A DNA stretch of 64,000 bases from Neisseria meningitidis (GCF_900638555.1 NZ_LR134525.1:186001-250000), one strand, 5' to 3'; shown: positions 35,901 to 45,763, numbered from the stretch's first letter. Notes: generated by a model from the sequence alone, not told the origin. Numbers and translations are program-made.

Positions 35901-36139
35901 TTGCCGCTGCCGAAGCGTTTGCCCAAAAACAAGATTGGGAAGCCGCCCTGAAAAAAGCCCAAACCGCCTATTACGGCAACAAAGTCAGCAAAGGGCAGAA
36001 AGACTATACCGAAGTCGCCCTCGTGTTCGGCAACGCAAGCCAAAACCCACTCGAACAACCCCTGTTTGAAAACCTCGCCCGCCTGCTTGCCGACACGCTT
36101 GCCGCAGCGGAAAAAAGGGAAGGGGCCGGAGCAGCCTGA
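32930..36139 (+). CDS. recC: RecBCD exonuclease V subunit RecC
   Basis: Gamma subunit of exonuclease V, which processes double-strand breaks for recombination and supports transformation and pilin variation in Neisseria. The 1069-residue product begins with the RecC hallmark FYLYQSNRLETLAALF and contains VQSQGMRRYLN, FSLPAGLTWKLMKKLIP, TFCSMVPMRSLPFKVICLLGLNDGDFPR and ARRDDDRYLFLEAL, which are the degenerate helicase motifs. It is slightly shorter than the E. coli protein. A single uptake sequence lies inside the gene at about 33872. Frames on the other strand here are shadows. Confidence 0.95.
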   Translation: MFYLYQSNRLETLAALFARIQKVKPLKSALQPEQIIVQSQGMRRYLNTCLARDLGVAANLSFSLPAGLTWKLMKKLIPGIPELSPFAPEVMRWRLLDLFRSEAFRNTAEFEDVRNVLQDYLGSGESADYQLAGQLADIFDQYLVYRPQWIDAWQQGRRLGLGDDEIWQSKLWRYLDDGRQSAPHRVALWEKLLAALDKDKLPERYFVFGISTMAPMYLQLLHKLSEHCDVFVFALNPSGMYWGNVIEAAQILKGGGDPDLTQAGHPLLASLGKQGRDFFDFLNEMEIEGETPVFEEGGRDTLLHALQTDIQNLKMPSENVGSVNTGDGSIRIVSAHSPLRELQILKDKLLKILHEHPDWQPHDIAVLTPNIESYTPFIEAVFGQAQPGAQALPYSVSDVKISRRQPLFHALSCLFDLLESRFEVDKVLALLEIAPVLRRFGLTEDDLPLLHDMVADLNVRWGLDGEMRGGTDQLFTWKQAVERMILGWMLPEGGNPMWQDVSAWYADVNQTALFGRFAALLETLSDIVRIWRQPATIGEWVARCRDLLETLFQAEADDQKSVQNLENEWVKWQAETELAQFSGQLPQQTVIRHIRRFLDSESEAGFLRGGITFCSMVPMRSLPFKVICLLGLNDGDFPRNTKAAVFDLIAKHPAKGDRARRDDDRYLFLEALISAREILYLSYIGRDIRKDEELAPSSLLGELIDTVAAMAGIGSRQLAQNLIEQHPLQAFSRRYFQEGGRSDGIFGTRTDYATALGQTPEPPQPFFDQPVENAEPVAEIGQDEFIRFWRNPVKVWLQQQLAWSEPHIGEAWEPAEPFEPQHADQIAETYIEARREGRDFAQTAARIGAESLLPSGELGRLWQQNFQTAAKQIDTAVLNSPKLPPLSYAIPSDGQILKGSLGNLYRCGQVFYAYGKPNAPQRIAFLLEHLIFCAVMPSEAETRQTFIVQSGETEILAEIAQDRALQLLSEWMAFFNIGQNRPLPFFAKTSLAAAEAFAQKQDWEAALKKAQTAYYGNKVSKGQKDYTEVALVFGNASQNPLEQPLFENLARLLADTLAAAEKREGAGAA

Positions 36140-36153
36140 CGGGATGGAAAGGC

Positions 36154-36199
36154 AAATGCCGTCTGAAAACAGCAAAAAGGTTTTCAGACGGCATTTTGT
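36154..36199. terminator. Shared uptake-sequence terminator, recC and mtrF
   Basis: ATGCCGTCTGAA at 36156-36167 and complement at 36183-36194 between the convergent genes recC and mtrF. Confidence 0.87.
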
Positions 36200-36208
36200 T
36201 TATCGTGT

Positions 36209-37777
36209 TTAAGGTGCGGGATACAAAGTGGGTGCGCCGGGACCGACGGGCAGGCCCAAAACAAATACCCAAATGCAGAATAAGGCAATCCATGCAATTA
36301 AGAAGAAAGCGGAATACGGCAACATCATAGAAATCAGCGTACCCACGCCCGCATCTTTTTTGTATTTGATCACCGTCGCCATAATCAGCCCGAAATAACT
36401 CATCATCGGCGTAATAATATTGGTAACGGAATCACCGATGCGGTAAGCGGCTTGAATGACTTCGGGCGCGTAGCCGGCCAACATCAGCATAGGGACGAAA
36501 ATCGGCGCAGTTACCGCCCATTGCGCGGAGGCGGAGCCTATCATCAGATTGATAAAAGCACAAATTAAAATAAAACCGATAAACAACACGCTGCCGCCCA
36601 AGCCGACTTCTTTTAAGAACGTCGCCCCTTTAACGGCAATATATTGCCCAATATTCGTCCAATTAAAAAATGCGACAAATTGTGCGGCAAAAAAGATGAT
36701 GACCAAATAAAGCCCCAGAGTACTCATCGATTCGGCCATCGCATTAACGACTTCCTGTTCGCCGCGCAAACTTCGGGTTACCCGGCCATAAACAATGCCC
36801 GGCAGCGCAAACAACAAGAAAATAAAAACAACAATCGATTTTAAAAACGGCGAACCGGAAACCAATCCTGTTTCAGGATGACGCAAAATACCGTCGGCAG
36901 GGACGATGCTCCAAGCCAATAGGGCGGATAAGGCAACAAACACCACGCCAGCCCAAATTAATCCTTTATATTCCAAAGGCGTGATTTCATTGGAATGCCG
37001 AATGTCTTTTTCTTCTTGTGACAAATCTGATTGATAAGGGCCCAATTGCGGTTCGACGATTTTTTCAGTAACAAAATAACCAATCAAAGCAATCACAAAC
37101 GTACTGGCTACCATAAAAAACCAGTTGGCTTCAGGGCCTACGACGTAGTCGGGATGGATGATTTGCGCCGCCTGTTGGGTGATGCCTGCCAAGAGCGAAT
37201 CGATTGTGCCTAAGAACAGATTGGCCGAATAACCGCCCGAAACGCCGGCGAAAGCCGCAGCCAGACCGGCAAGCGGATGGCGGCCGAGGGAATGAAAGAT
37301 GATGGCGGACAAAGGGATTAGGACGACATAGCCCAATTCAGAAGCGGTATTAGATAAAATCCCTGTAAAAACAACCATAAAAGTAGTGAGTTTGCGTGGA
37401 GATTTTGTGAGCAATAAGCGCATTAATGCGGAAATCAAGCCCGATTTTTCCGCAATCCCCACGCCCAATAAAGAAACCAACACCGTTCCCAACGGCGCGA
37501 AACCGGTGAAATTTTTAACGGTATGCGTCAGGATTTTGATCAAACCGTCAGCATCGAGCAGGCTGACAACGTGAATCAAACCGTCATCGGCACGTCCTTT
37601 CGCACCAACAGGGCGCGGATCGGGGACGGATAGTCCGAAATACGCACCGGCGGCAGAGGCAATCAGCAATAACACAATGAAAATAATAAAAAGCGTAACC
37701 GGGTGCGGCAACATATTGCCCAGCCATTCGACTGTGCGTAAAAATCGTCCGTCCCGTTGCGTATCGGTTTGACTCAT
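36209..37777 (-). CDS. mtrF: AbgT-family efflux protein MtrF
   Basis: Inner-membrane protein of the AbgT family, 522 residues, with about nine to thirteen membrane segments. It supports high-level resistance to hydrophobic agents together with MtrCDE and can export sulfonamide-type compounds. Recognisable parts are GNMLPHPVTLFIIFIVLLL near the start, NTASELGYVVLIPLSAIIF and GSASAQWAVTAPIFVPMLML. It lies just downstream of mtrR, in the same orientation, as in gonococci. The start MSQTDTQRDGRFLRTVEW at 37777 follows an AGGAGAAGC site. Confidence 0.95.
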   Translation of the reverse strand: MSQTDTQRDGRFLRTVEWLGNMLPHPVTLFIIFIVLLLIASAAGAYFGLSVPDPRPVGAKGRADDGLIHVVSLLDADGLIKILTHTVKNFTGFAPLGTVLVSLLGVGIAEKSGLISALMRLLLTKSPRKLTTFMVVFTGILSNTASELGYVVLIPLSAIIFHSLGRHPLAGLAAAFAGVSGGYSANLFLGTIDSLLAGITQQAAQIIHPDYVVGPEANWFFMVASTFVIALIGYFVTEKIVEPQLGPYQSDLSQEEKDIRHSNEITPLEYKGLIWAGVVFVALSALLAWSIVPADGILRHPETGLVSGSPFLKSIVVFIFLLFALPGIVYGRVTRSLRGEQEVVNAMAESMSTLGLYLVIIFFAAQFVAFFNWTNIGQYIAVKGATFLKEVGLGGSVLFIGFILICAFINLMIGSASAQWAVTAPIFVPMLMLAGYAPEVIQAAYRIGDSVTNIITPMMSYFGLIMATVIKYKKDAGVGTLISMMLPYSAFFLIAWIALFCIWVFVLGLPVGPGAPTLYPAP

Positions 37778-38110
37778 CTGCTTCTCCTTAAAAAAAATAT
37801 ATTGAGTGCATTAAATTTTTGAATGTAACATGAAGTGTTTTGTAAGCAAACTAAAATAATCGTATATGTATATAACCGTAATAGATTAAAACAGAAAATG
37901 CCCACATCGTTATTCTCATAAAGGCGGTAATCCGAAAACTTGACGTTAAAGCCTTATCAGGAATGACTGGAACTCAACAAAGCGGTTTCCCGCTTTCGCG
38001 GAAATGGCGGGATTTTCGGTTTTTGTTTGCAAAAATGCCGGAGAAAAATGCAGTTTACATTTTGAATGGTATTGTTATTAATTGTAAATAAATATTGGAA
38101 GGTAAATGAT
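37778..38110. other. Gene-free spacer upstream of mtrF
   Basis: About 330 bases, AT-rich near mtrF, holding its presumed promoter. No repeat element, RNA gene or convincing small frame is seen. Confidence 0.5.
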
Positions 38111-38323
38111 ATGAAAAATGAAATTCAAAAAATTATGGACAAATATGATCCATGGCATGAAGATGATTTTGAGTCGTATGAAGACATTGCCAAAGATGTA
38201 TCGTTGATGACAGATAAAACGTTCATTGAACATTATTTGTTAGAAGTTTATTCAGAAGAAAACGGACATTTTGACCAAGAGAATGTCCATGCAATGATAG
38301 AAGAAATTAAAAATGCAATTTAG
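38111..38323 (+). CDS. Small acidic protein, unknown
   Basis: A 70-residue, strongly acidic protein (MKNEIQKIMDKYDPWHEDDFESYED). The start at 38111 has a GGAAGG site about 11 bases upstream. KYDPW near the start and a helical rest recall small DUF1871-like or immunity-type proteins, but this is only a visual similarity. It is AT-rich compared with its neighbours and is followed immediately by an ATR element. Confidence 0.55.
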   Translation: MKNEIQKIMDKYDPWHEDDFESYEDIAKDVSLMTDKTFIEHYLLEVYSEENGHFDQENVHAMIEEIKNAI

Positions 38324-38330
38324 TGAATAT

Positions 38331-38511
38331 GAGACCTTTGCAAAAATAGTCTGTTAACGAAATTTGACGCATAAAAATGCGCCAAAAAATTTTCAATTGC
38401 CTAAAACCTTCCTAATATTGAGCAAAAAGTAGGAAAAATCAGAAAAGTTTTGCATTTTGAAAATGAGATTGAGCATAAAATTTTAGTAACCTATGTTATT
38501 GCAAAGGTCTC
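38331..38511. repeat. ATR element (181 bp) with 5-bp target duplication
   Basis: Exact reverse complement of the element at 24757-24937. AATAT flanks it on both sides (38326-38330 and 38512-38516). It sits between the small acidic gene and the mtrR terminator. Confidence 0.92.
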
Positions 38512-38546
38512 AATATGTATTTTTAGAAGAAGGCTTTGTGTCATTT

Positions 38547-38588
38547 TGATGCCGTCTGAAAGGGTTTGTTCGTTTCAGACGGCATTGT
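38547..38588. terminator. Inverted uptake-sequence hairpin after mtrR
   Basis: ATGCCGTCTGAA at 38549-38560 and complement at 38574-38585, downstream of the minus-strand mtrR stop. Confidence 0.85.
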
Positions 38589-38601
38589 TACCAAGGCTTG
38601 A

Positions 38602-39316
<715 letters not shown>

Positions 39317-39425
39317 GAAACCCATGAAATTGAGACTACATCTCAACTTTGAAAACAGGCATAACCTGCTTTGCAACCCGTTCGAACATTCGGGTATCAA
39401 AGCAGGCGGTTTTTATATCCTGAAA

Positions 39426-39580
39426 TATAGTGGATTAACAAAAATCAGGACAAGGCGACGAAGCCGCAGACAGTACAAATAGTACGGAACCGATTCACTT
39501 GGTGCTTCAGCACCTTAGAGAATCGTTCTCTTTGAGCTAAGGCGAGGCAACGCTGTACTGGTTTTTGTTAATCCACTATA
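39426..39580. repeat. Correia element between mtrC promoter and mtrC
   Basis: Full-length CREE, 110 bases after the mtrC -10 box and 57 bases before the mtrC start. This insertion is characteristic of meningococcal mtr loci and is known to alter mtrCDE expression, with IHF binding and transcript processing in the element. Confidence 0.93.
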
Positions 39581-39637
39581 AGAATGCCTGTTGATTGGCA
39601 AAACCCTTTACATCAAACCAGACAGATAGGATAAATA

Positions 39638-40876
39638 ATGGCTTTTTATGCTTTTAAGGCGATGCGTGCGGCCGCGTTGGCTGCCGCCGTTGCATTGGTA
39701 CTGTCGTCTTGCGGTAAAGGCGGAGACGCGGCGCAGGGCGGGCAGCCTGCTGGTCGGGAAGCACCGGCGCCCGTCGTCGGTGTTGTAACCGTCCATCCGC
39801 AAACCGTCGCGTTGACCGTCGAGTTGCCGGGGCGTTTGGAATCGCTGCGTACCGCCGATGTCCGCGCCCAAGTCGGCGGCATCATCCAAAAACGCCTGTT
39901 CCAAGAAGGCAGTTATGTCCGTGCCGAACAGCCGCTGTATCAGATCGACAGTTCCACTTATGAAGCAGGTCTGGAAAGCGCGCGCGCGCAACTGGCAACG
40001 GCTCAGGCAACGCTTGCCAAAGCGGATGCGGATTTGGCGCGATACAAGCCTTTGGTTGCCGCCGAAGCCGTCAGCCGGCAGGAATACGATGCTGCGGTAA
40101 CGGCGAAACGTTCTGCCGAGGCAGGTGTCAAAGCAGCACAGGCGGCGATCAAATCTGCCGGCATCAATCTGAACCGTTCGCGCATTACCGCGCCGATTTC
40201 CGGCTTTATCGGTCAGTCCAAAGTTTCCGAAGGTACGCTGTTGAATGCGGGCGATACGACCGTGCTGGCAACCATCCGCCAAACCAATCCGATGTATGTG
40301 AACGTTACCCAGTCTGCATCCGAAGTGATGAAATTGCGCCGTCAGATAGCCGAAGGCAAACTGCTGGCGGCGGATGGTGTGATTGCGGTCGGCATCAAAT
40401 TTGACGACGGCACAGTTTACCCTGAAAAAGGCCGTCTGCTGTTTGCCGATCCGACCGTCAACGAATCGACCGGTCAGATTACCCTGCGCGCCGCCGTACC
40501 GAACGATCAGAATATCCTGATGCCCGGCCTGTATGTGCGCGTGCTGATGGACCAAGTGGCGGTGGATAACGCATTCATCGTGCCGCAGCAGGCGGTAACG
40601 CGCGGTGCGAAAGATACCGTGATGATTGTGAATGCCCAAGGCGGTATGGAACCCCGCGAGGTAACGGTCGCGCAACAGCAGGGTACGAATTGGATTGTTA
40701 CGTCGGGTCTGAAGGACGGGGACAAGGTGGTTGTGGAAGGCATCAGTATCGCCGGTATAACGGGTGCGAAAAAGGTAACGCCCAAAGAATGGGCGCCGTC
40801 TGAAAACCAAGCCGCCGCGCCTCAAGCTGACGTTCAGACGGCATCTGAAGCCAAAACTGCTTCTGAAGCGGAATAA
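39638..40876 (+). CDS. mtrC: Multidrug efflux membrane fusion lipoprotein MtrC
   Basis: Periplasmic adaptor of the MtrCDE RND pump, 412 residues. The lipoprotein signal ends LVLSSCGKGG (lipobox LSSC, cysteine near residue 24). Then come the lipoyl halves (VELPGRLESLRTADVRAQVGG and RSRITAPISGFIGQSKV), an alpha-helical hairpin and the barrel. An uptake sequence (TTCAGACGGCAT) lies in the last codons. mtrD follows after 11 bases. Confidence 0.96.
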   Translation: MAFYAFKAMRAAALAAAVALVLSSCGKGGDAAQGGQPAGREAPAPVVGVVTVHPQTVALTVELPGRLESLRTADVRAQVGGIIQKRLFQEGSYVRAEQPLYQIDSSTYEAGLESARAQLATAQATLAKADADLARYKPLVAAEAVSRQEYDAAVTAKRSAEAGVKAAQAAIKSAGINLNRSRITAPISGFIGQSKVSEGTLLNAGDTTVLATIRQTNPMYVNVTQSASEVMKLRRQIAEGKLLAADGVIAVGIKFDDGTVYPEKGRLLFADPTVNESTGQITLRAAVPNDQNILMPGLYVRVLMDQVAVDNAFIVPQQAVTRGAKDTVMIVNAQGGMEPREVTVAQQQGTNWIVTSGLKDGDKVVVEGISIAGITGAKKVTPKEWAPSENQAAAPQADVQTASEAKTASEAE

Positions 40877-40887
40877 GGAAGGCATCG

Positions 40888-43800
40888 ATGGCTAAATTTT
40901 TTATCGACCGCCCTATTTTTGCGTGGGTTATTTCGATTTTCATTATTGCGGCGGGTATTTTCGGCATCAAAAGCCTGCCTGTTTCGCAATATCCGTCCGT
41001 CGCCGCCCCGACCATTACTTTGCACGCCACTTATCCGGGTGCGTCCGCGCAGGTAATGGAAGACAGCGTGCTTTCCGTGATCGAGCGGAATATGAACGGC
41101 GTGGAAGGTTTGGATTATATGTCCACTTCCGCCGATTCGAGCGGCAGCGGCAGCGTGAGCCTGACCTTTACGCCCGATACCGACGAGAATCTGGCGCAGG
41201 TGGAAGTGCAGAACAAGCTTTCCGAAGTATTGAGCACGCTGCCGGCAACCGTCCAGCAATACGGCGTAACCGTATCCAAGGCGCGTTCCAATTTCCTGAT
41301 GATTGTGATGCTTTCGTCGGATGTGCAGTCAACCGAAGAGATGAACGACTACGCGCAGCGTAATATCGTTCCCGAGTTGCAGCGTATCGAAGGCGTGGGG
41401 CAGGTACGCCTGTTCGGCGCGCAACGCGCGATGCGGATTTGGGTTGATCCTAAGAAACTGCAAAACTACAATTTGTCGTTTGCCGATGTTGGCAGCGCGC
41501 TGTCCGCCCAGAACGTCCAGATTTCAGCGGGTTCTATCGGTTCGCTTCCCGCCGTTCGCGGACAGACGGTTACGGCTACCGTAACGGCGCAAGGGCAGTT
41601 GGGTACGGCCGAAGAATTCGGCAACGTCATTCTCCGCGCCAATACCGACGGTTCTAATGTTTACCTGAAGGATGTGGCAAGGGTCGGACTGGGTATGGAA
41701 GACTATTCTTCCTCAACCCGTCTGAACGGTGTAAATACCACCGGTATGGCGGTGATGCTGTCCAACAGCGGCAATGCGATGGCGACGGCAAAGGCGGTTA
41801 AAGAACGCATGGCGACGTTGGAAAAATACTTTCCTCAGGGTATGAGCTGGAAAACCCCTTACGATACTTCCAAATTCGTCGAAATTTCGATTGAAAAAGT
41901 GATTCACACTTTAATCGAAGCGATGGTGTTGGTGTTTGTCGTAATGTATCTCTTCCTGCAAAACATCCGTTATACGCTGATTCCGACCATCGTCGTACCG
42001 ATTTCGCTGTTGGGCGGTTTCGCCTTCATCTCTTATATGGGCATGTCGATTAACGTACTGACCATGTTTGCGATGGTTTTGGTCATCGGCATCGTGGTCG
42101 ATGACGCGATTGTGGTGGTTGAAAACGTCGAGCGCATTATGGCGGATGAAGGCTTGCCGCCCAAAGAAGCGACCAAAAAAGCGATGGGTCAGATTTCGGG
42201 TGCGGTCATCGGTATTACCGCCGTTCTGATTTCCGTGTTCGTACCGTTGGCGATGTTCAGCGGGGCGACGGGCAATATTTACAAACAGTTTGCCCTGACG
42301 ATGGCGTCATCAATCGCATTCTCCGCCTTCCTTGCGCTGACCCTTACCCCTGCTTTGTGTGCCACAATGTTGAAGACAATCCCGAAAGGGCATCACGAAG
42401 AGAAAAAAGGTTTCTTCGGCTGGTTTAACAAGAAATTCAATAGTTGGACGCACGGTTACGAAGGCCGGGTTGCCAAAGTGCTGCGTAAGACTTTCCGCAT
42501 GATGGTTGTCTATATCGGCTTGGCGGTTGTGGGCGTGTTCCTGTTTATGCGCCTGCCGACTTCATTCCTGCCGACCGAAGACCAAGGCTTCGTCATGGTC
42601 AGCGTGCAACTGCCTGCAGGAGCGACCCAAGAGCGCACCAATGCGACTTTGGCGCAAGTTACCCAACTGGCGAAAAGCATTCCTGAAATAGAAAACATCA
42701 TTACCGTTTCCGGCTTCAGCTTTTCGGGCAGCGGTCAGAATATGGCGATGGGTTTTGCCATATTGAAAGATTGGAACGAGCGTACCGCGCCCGGCAGCGA
42801 TGCCGTTGCGATTGCCGGCAAGCTGACGGGTATGATGATGGGGACGCTTAAAGACGGTTTTGGCATCGCCGTCGTCCCGCCTCCGATTCTGGAGTTGGGC
42901 AATGGTTCGGGCCTGAGCATCAACCTGCAAGACCGCAATAATACCGGCCATACCGCATTGCTGGCGAAGCGCAACGAGTTGATTCAGAAAATGCGTGCCA
43001 GCGGTTTGTTTGACCCCAGCACCGTCCGTGCTGGCGGTTTGGAAGACTCGCCGCAGTTGAAAATCGACATCAACCGTGCCGCCGCGGCGGCGCAAGGCAT
43101 TTCGTTTGCCGACATCCGCACCGCATTGGCAAGCGCGCTGAGTTCGTCTTATGTCAGCGACTTCCCGAACCAAGGCCGTCTGCAACGCGTGATGGTGCAG
43201 GCCGACGAGGATGCCCGTATGCAGCCTGCCGATATTTTGAACCTGACCGTGCCGAACAAATCCGGCGTCGCCGTACCGCTTTCCACCATTGCTACTGTTT
43301 CTTGGGAAAACGGTACGGAACAGAGCGTACGCTTCAACGGTTATCCTTCGATGAAGCTGTCCGCTTCGCCTGCAACCGGCGTTTCCACCGGGCAGGCTAT
43401 GGCGGCGGTTCAAAAAATGGTTGACGAATTGGGCGGCGGTTACAGCCTGGAGTGGGGCGGACAGTCGCGCGAAGAGGCAAAAGGCGGCTCGCAAACCCTG
43501 ATTTTGTACGGTTTGGCGGTTGCAGCCGTATTTTTGGTACTTGCCGCGCTTTATGAAAGCTGGTCGATTCCGCTGGCGGTCATCCTTGTGATTCCGTTGG
43601 GTTTGATCGGTGCGGCTGCGGGCGTAACCGGGCGCAACCTGTTTGAAGGACTGTTGGGCAGCGTTCCCTCGTTCGCCAACGACATCTACTTTCAAGTCGG
43701 TTTCGTTACCGTGATGGGTTTGAGTGCGAAAAACGCGATTTTGATTATCGAGTTTGCCAAAGACCTTCAAGCGCAAGGGAAAAGCGCGGTTGAAGCCGCT

Positions 43801-44091
43801 TTGGAAGCAGCCCGCCTGCGTTTCCGTCCGATTATCATGACCTCGTTCGCCTTTATTTTGGGCGTGGTTCCCCTGTATATTGCCGGCGGTGCAAGTTCTG
43901 CCAGCCAGCGCGCCATTGGTACAACCGTATTCTGGGGGATGCTCATCGGCACGCTCTTGTCCGTGTTCCTTGTTCCGCTTTTCTATGTGGTGGTGCGCAA
44001 ATTCTTCAAAGAAACCGCGCACGAACACGAAATGGCAGTAAAACACGCCGCCGAAGCGGGCATTACCGGTTCGGACGACAGCCAACATTAA
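40888..44091 (+). CDS. mtrD: RND efflux pump MtrD
   Basis: Inner-membrane proton-driven drug exporter, 1067 residues, AcrB-like. The start MAKFFIDRPIFAWVISIFII is the HAE1 family signature. The proton-relay aspartates are in GIVVDDAIVVVENVER (near 405), and a second transmembrane bundle ends with GVVPLYIAGGASSASQRAIGT near 990. Exports antimicrobial peptides, macrolides, bile salts and fatty acids. No break in the frame. Confidence 0.97.
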   Translation: MAKFFIDRPIFAWVISIFIIAAGIFGIKSLPVSQYPSVAAPTITLHATYPGASAQVMEDSVLSVIERNMNGVEGLDYMSTSADSSGSGSVSLTFTPDTDENLAQVEVQNKLSEVLSTLPATVQQYGVTVSKARSNFLMIVMLSSDVQSTEEMNDYAQRNIVPELQRIEGVGQVRLFGAQRAMRIWVDPKKLQNYNLSFADVGSALSAQNVQISAGSIGSLPAVRGQTVTATVTAQGQLGTAEEFGNVILRANTDGSNVYLKDVARVGLGMEDYSSSTRLNGVNTTGMAVMLSNSGNAMATAKAVKERMATLEKYFPQGMSWKTPYDTSKFVEISIEKVIHTLIEAMVLVFVVMYLFLQNIRYTLIPTIVVPISLLGGFAFISYMGMSINVLTMFAMVLVIGIVVDDAIVVVENVERIMADEGLPPKEATKKAMGQISGAVIGITAVLISVFVPLAMFSGATGNIYKQFALTMASSIAFSAFLALTLTPALCATMLKTIPKGHHEEKKGFFGWFNKKFNSWTHGYEGRVAKVLRKTFRMMVVYIGLAVVGVFLFMRLPTSFLPTEDQGFVMVSVQLPAGATQERTNATLAQVTQLAKSIPEIENIITVSGFSFSGSGQNMAMGFAILKDWNERTAPGSDAVAIAGKLTGMMMGTLKDGFGIAVVPPPILELGNGSGLSINLQDRNNTGHTALLAKRNELIQKMRASGLFDPSTVRAGGLEDSPQLKIDINRAAAAAQGISFADIRTALASALSSSYVSDFPNQGRLQRVMVQADEDARMQPADILNLTVPNKSGVAVPLSTIATVSWENGTEQSVRFNGYPSMKLSASPATGVSTGQAMAAVQKMVDELGGGYSLEWGGQSREEAKGGSQTLILYGLAVAAVFLVLAALYESWSIPLAVILVIPLGLIGAAAGVTGRNLFEGLLGSVPSFANDIYFQVGFVTVMGLSAKNAILIIEFAKDLQAQGKSAVEAALEAARLRFRPIIMTSFAFILGVVPLYIAGGASSASQRAIGTTVFWGMLIGTLLSVFLVPLFYVVVRKFFKETAHEHEMAVKHAAEAGITGSDDSQH

Positions 44092-44097
44092 GCAACC

Positions 44098-44133
44098 ATG
44101 CCGTCTGAACGCCCACGGGTTTTCAGACGGCAT
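44098..44133. terminator. Inverted uptake-sequence hairpin between mtrD and mtrE
   Basis: ATGCCGTCTGAA at 44098-44109 and its complement at 44122-44133, right after the mtrD stop and inside the mtrCDE operon. It lacks a T run, so it may only attenuate or stabilise the message. Confidence 0.75.
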
Positions 44134-44145
44134 CAGGACTTTTTT

Positions 44146-45549
44146 ATGGATACTACATTGAAAACCACCTTGACTTCTGTTGCAGCAGCCTTCGCATTAT
44201 CCGCCTGCACCATGATTCCCCAATACGAGCAGCCCAAAGTCGAAGTTGCCGAAACGTTCAAAAACGATACCGCCGACAGCGGCATCCGTGCGGTCGATTT
44301 GGGTTGGCATGACTATTTTGCCGACCCGCGCCTGCAAAAGCTGATCGACATCGCACTCGAGCGCAATACCAGTTTGCGTACCGCCGTATTGAACAGCGAA
44401 ATCTACCGCAAACAATACATGATTGAGCGCAACAACCTCCTGCCCACGCTTGCCGCCAATGCGAACGACTCGCGCCAAGGCAGCTTGAGCGGCGGCAATG
44501 TAAGCAGCAGCTACAAAGTCGGACTGGGTGCGGCATCTTACGAACTCGATCTGTTCGGGCGTGTACGCAGCAGCAGCGAGGCGGCACTGCAAGGCTATTT
44601 CGCCAGCACCGCCAACCGCGATGCGGCACATTTGAGCCTGATTGCCACCGTTGCCAAAGCCTATTTCAACGAACGTTATGCCGAAGAAGCGATGTCTTTG
44701 GCGCAACGTGTTTTGAAAACGCGCGAGGAAACCTACAAGCTGTCCGAATTACGTTACAAGGCAGGCGTGATTTCCGCCGTCGCCCTACGTCAGCAGGAAG
44801 CCCTAATCGAATCTGCCAAAGCCGATTATGCCCATGCCGCGCGCAGCCGCGAACAGGCGCGCAATGCCTTGGCAACCCTGATTAACCAACCGATACCCGA
44901 CGACCTGCCCGCCGGTTTGCCGTTGGACAAGCAGTTTTTTGTTGAGAAGCTGCCGGCCGGTTTGAGTTCCGAAGTATTGCTCGACCGTCCCGATATCCGT
45001 GCTGCCGAACACGCGCTCAAACAGGCAAACGCCAATATCGGTGCGGCACGCGCCGCCTTTTTCCCATCCATCCGCCTGACCGGAAGCGTCGATACGCATT
45101 CTGCCGAATTGGGCGGGCTGTTCAAAAGCGGCACCGGCGTTTGGTTGTTCGCACCTTCCATTACCCTGCCGATTTTTACCTGGGGTACGAACAAGGCGAA
45201 CCTCGATGTAGCCAAGCTGCGCCAACAGGCACAAATCGTTGCCTATGAAGCCGCCGTCCAATCCGCATTTCAAGACGTGGCAAACGCATTGACCGCGCGC
45301 GAGCAGTTGGATAAAGCCTATGACGCTTTAAGCAAACAAAGCCGCGCCTCTAAAGAAGCGTTGCGTTTGGTCGGTCTGCGTTACAAACACGGCGTATCCG
45401 GCGCGCTCGACTTGCTCGATGCGGAACGCAGCAGCTATTCGGCGGAAGGTGCGGCTTTGTCGGCACAACTGACCCGCGCCGAAAACCTTGCCGATTTGTA
45501 CAAGGCACTCGGCGGCGGATTGAAACGGGATACCCAAACCGACAAATAA
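44146..45549 (+). CDS. mtrE: Outer membrane efflux channel lipoprotein MtrE
   Basis: TolC/OprM-type outer membrane factor of the MtrCDE pump, 467 residues. The signal peptide ends FALSACTM (lipobox LSAC). The repeated halves are visible: SYELDLFGRVRSSSEAALQGY and LFAPSITLPIFTWGTNKANL with LDLLDAERSSYSA near the end. I take the ATG at 44146, because the open frame further up is only the uptake-sequence hairpin. Confidence 0.96.
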   Translation: MDTTLKTTLTSVAAAFALSACTMIPQYEQPKVEVAETFKNDTADSGIRAVDLGWHDYFADPRLQKLIDIALERNTSLRTAVLNSEIYRKQYMIERNNLLPTLAANANDSRQGSLSGGNVSSSYKVGLGAASYELDLFGRVRSSSEAALQGYFASTANRDAAHLSLIATVAKAYFNERYAEEAMSLAQRVLKTREETYKLSELRYKAGVISAVALRQQEALIESAKADYAHAARSREQARNALATLINQPIPDDLPAGLPLDKQFFVEKLPAGLSSEVLLDRPDIRAAEHALKQANANIGAARAAFFPSIRLTGSVDTHSAELGGLFKSGTGVWLFAPSITLPIFTWGTNKANLDVAKLRQQAQIVAYEAAVQSAFQDVANALTAREQLDKAYDALSKQSRASKEALRLVGLRYKHGVSGALDLLDAERSSYSAEGAALSAQLTRAENLADLYKALGGGLKRDTQTDK

Positions 45550-45565
45550 CCGGTCGGGCAATAAA

Positions 45566-45602
45566 ATGCCGTCTGAAACGATAAGGTTTCAGACGGCATT
45601 TC
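45566..45602. terminator. Inverted uptake-sequence hairpin after mtrE
   Basis: ATGCCGTCTGAA at 45566-45577 and its complement at 45588-45599, then TTTC; 16 bases after the mtrE stop. Confidence 0.87.
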
Positions 45603-45608
45603 TTTCTT

Positions 45609-45763
45609 TATAGTGGATTAACAAAAACCAGTACGGCGTTGCCTCGCCTTAGCTCAAAGAGAACGATTCTCTAAGGTGCTGAAGCACCAAGTGAATCGGT
45701 TCTGTACTATTTGTACTGTCTGCGGCTTCGTCGCCTTGTCCTGATTTTTGTTAATCCACTATA
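45609..45763. repeat. Correia element, 155 bp
   Basis: Full-length CREE. Its right end replaces the last codons of the TonB-receptor fragment, which now reads TVKHIVD into the element. Confidence 0.93.

Noticed and set aside
42562..44133. A 523-codon open frame opposite mtrD
   Set aside because: It lies entirely over mtrD and starts inside the uptake-sequence hairpin; His/Arg/Gln-rich shadow protein.
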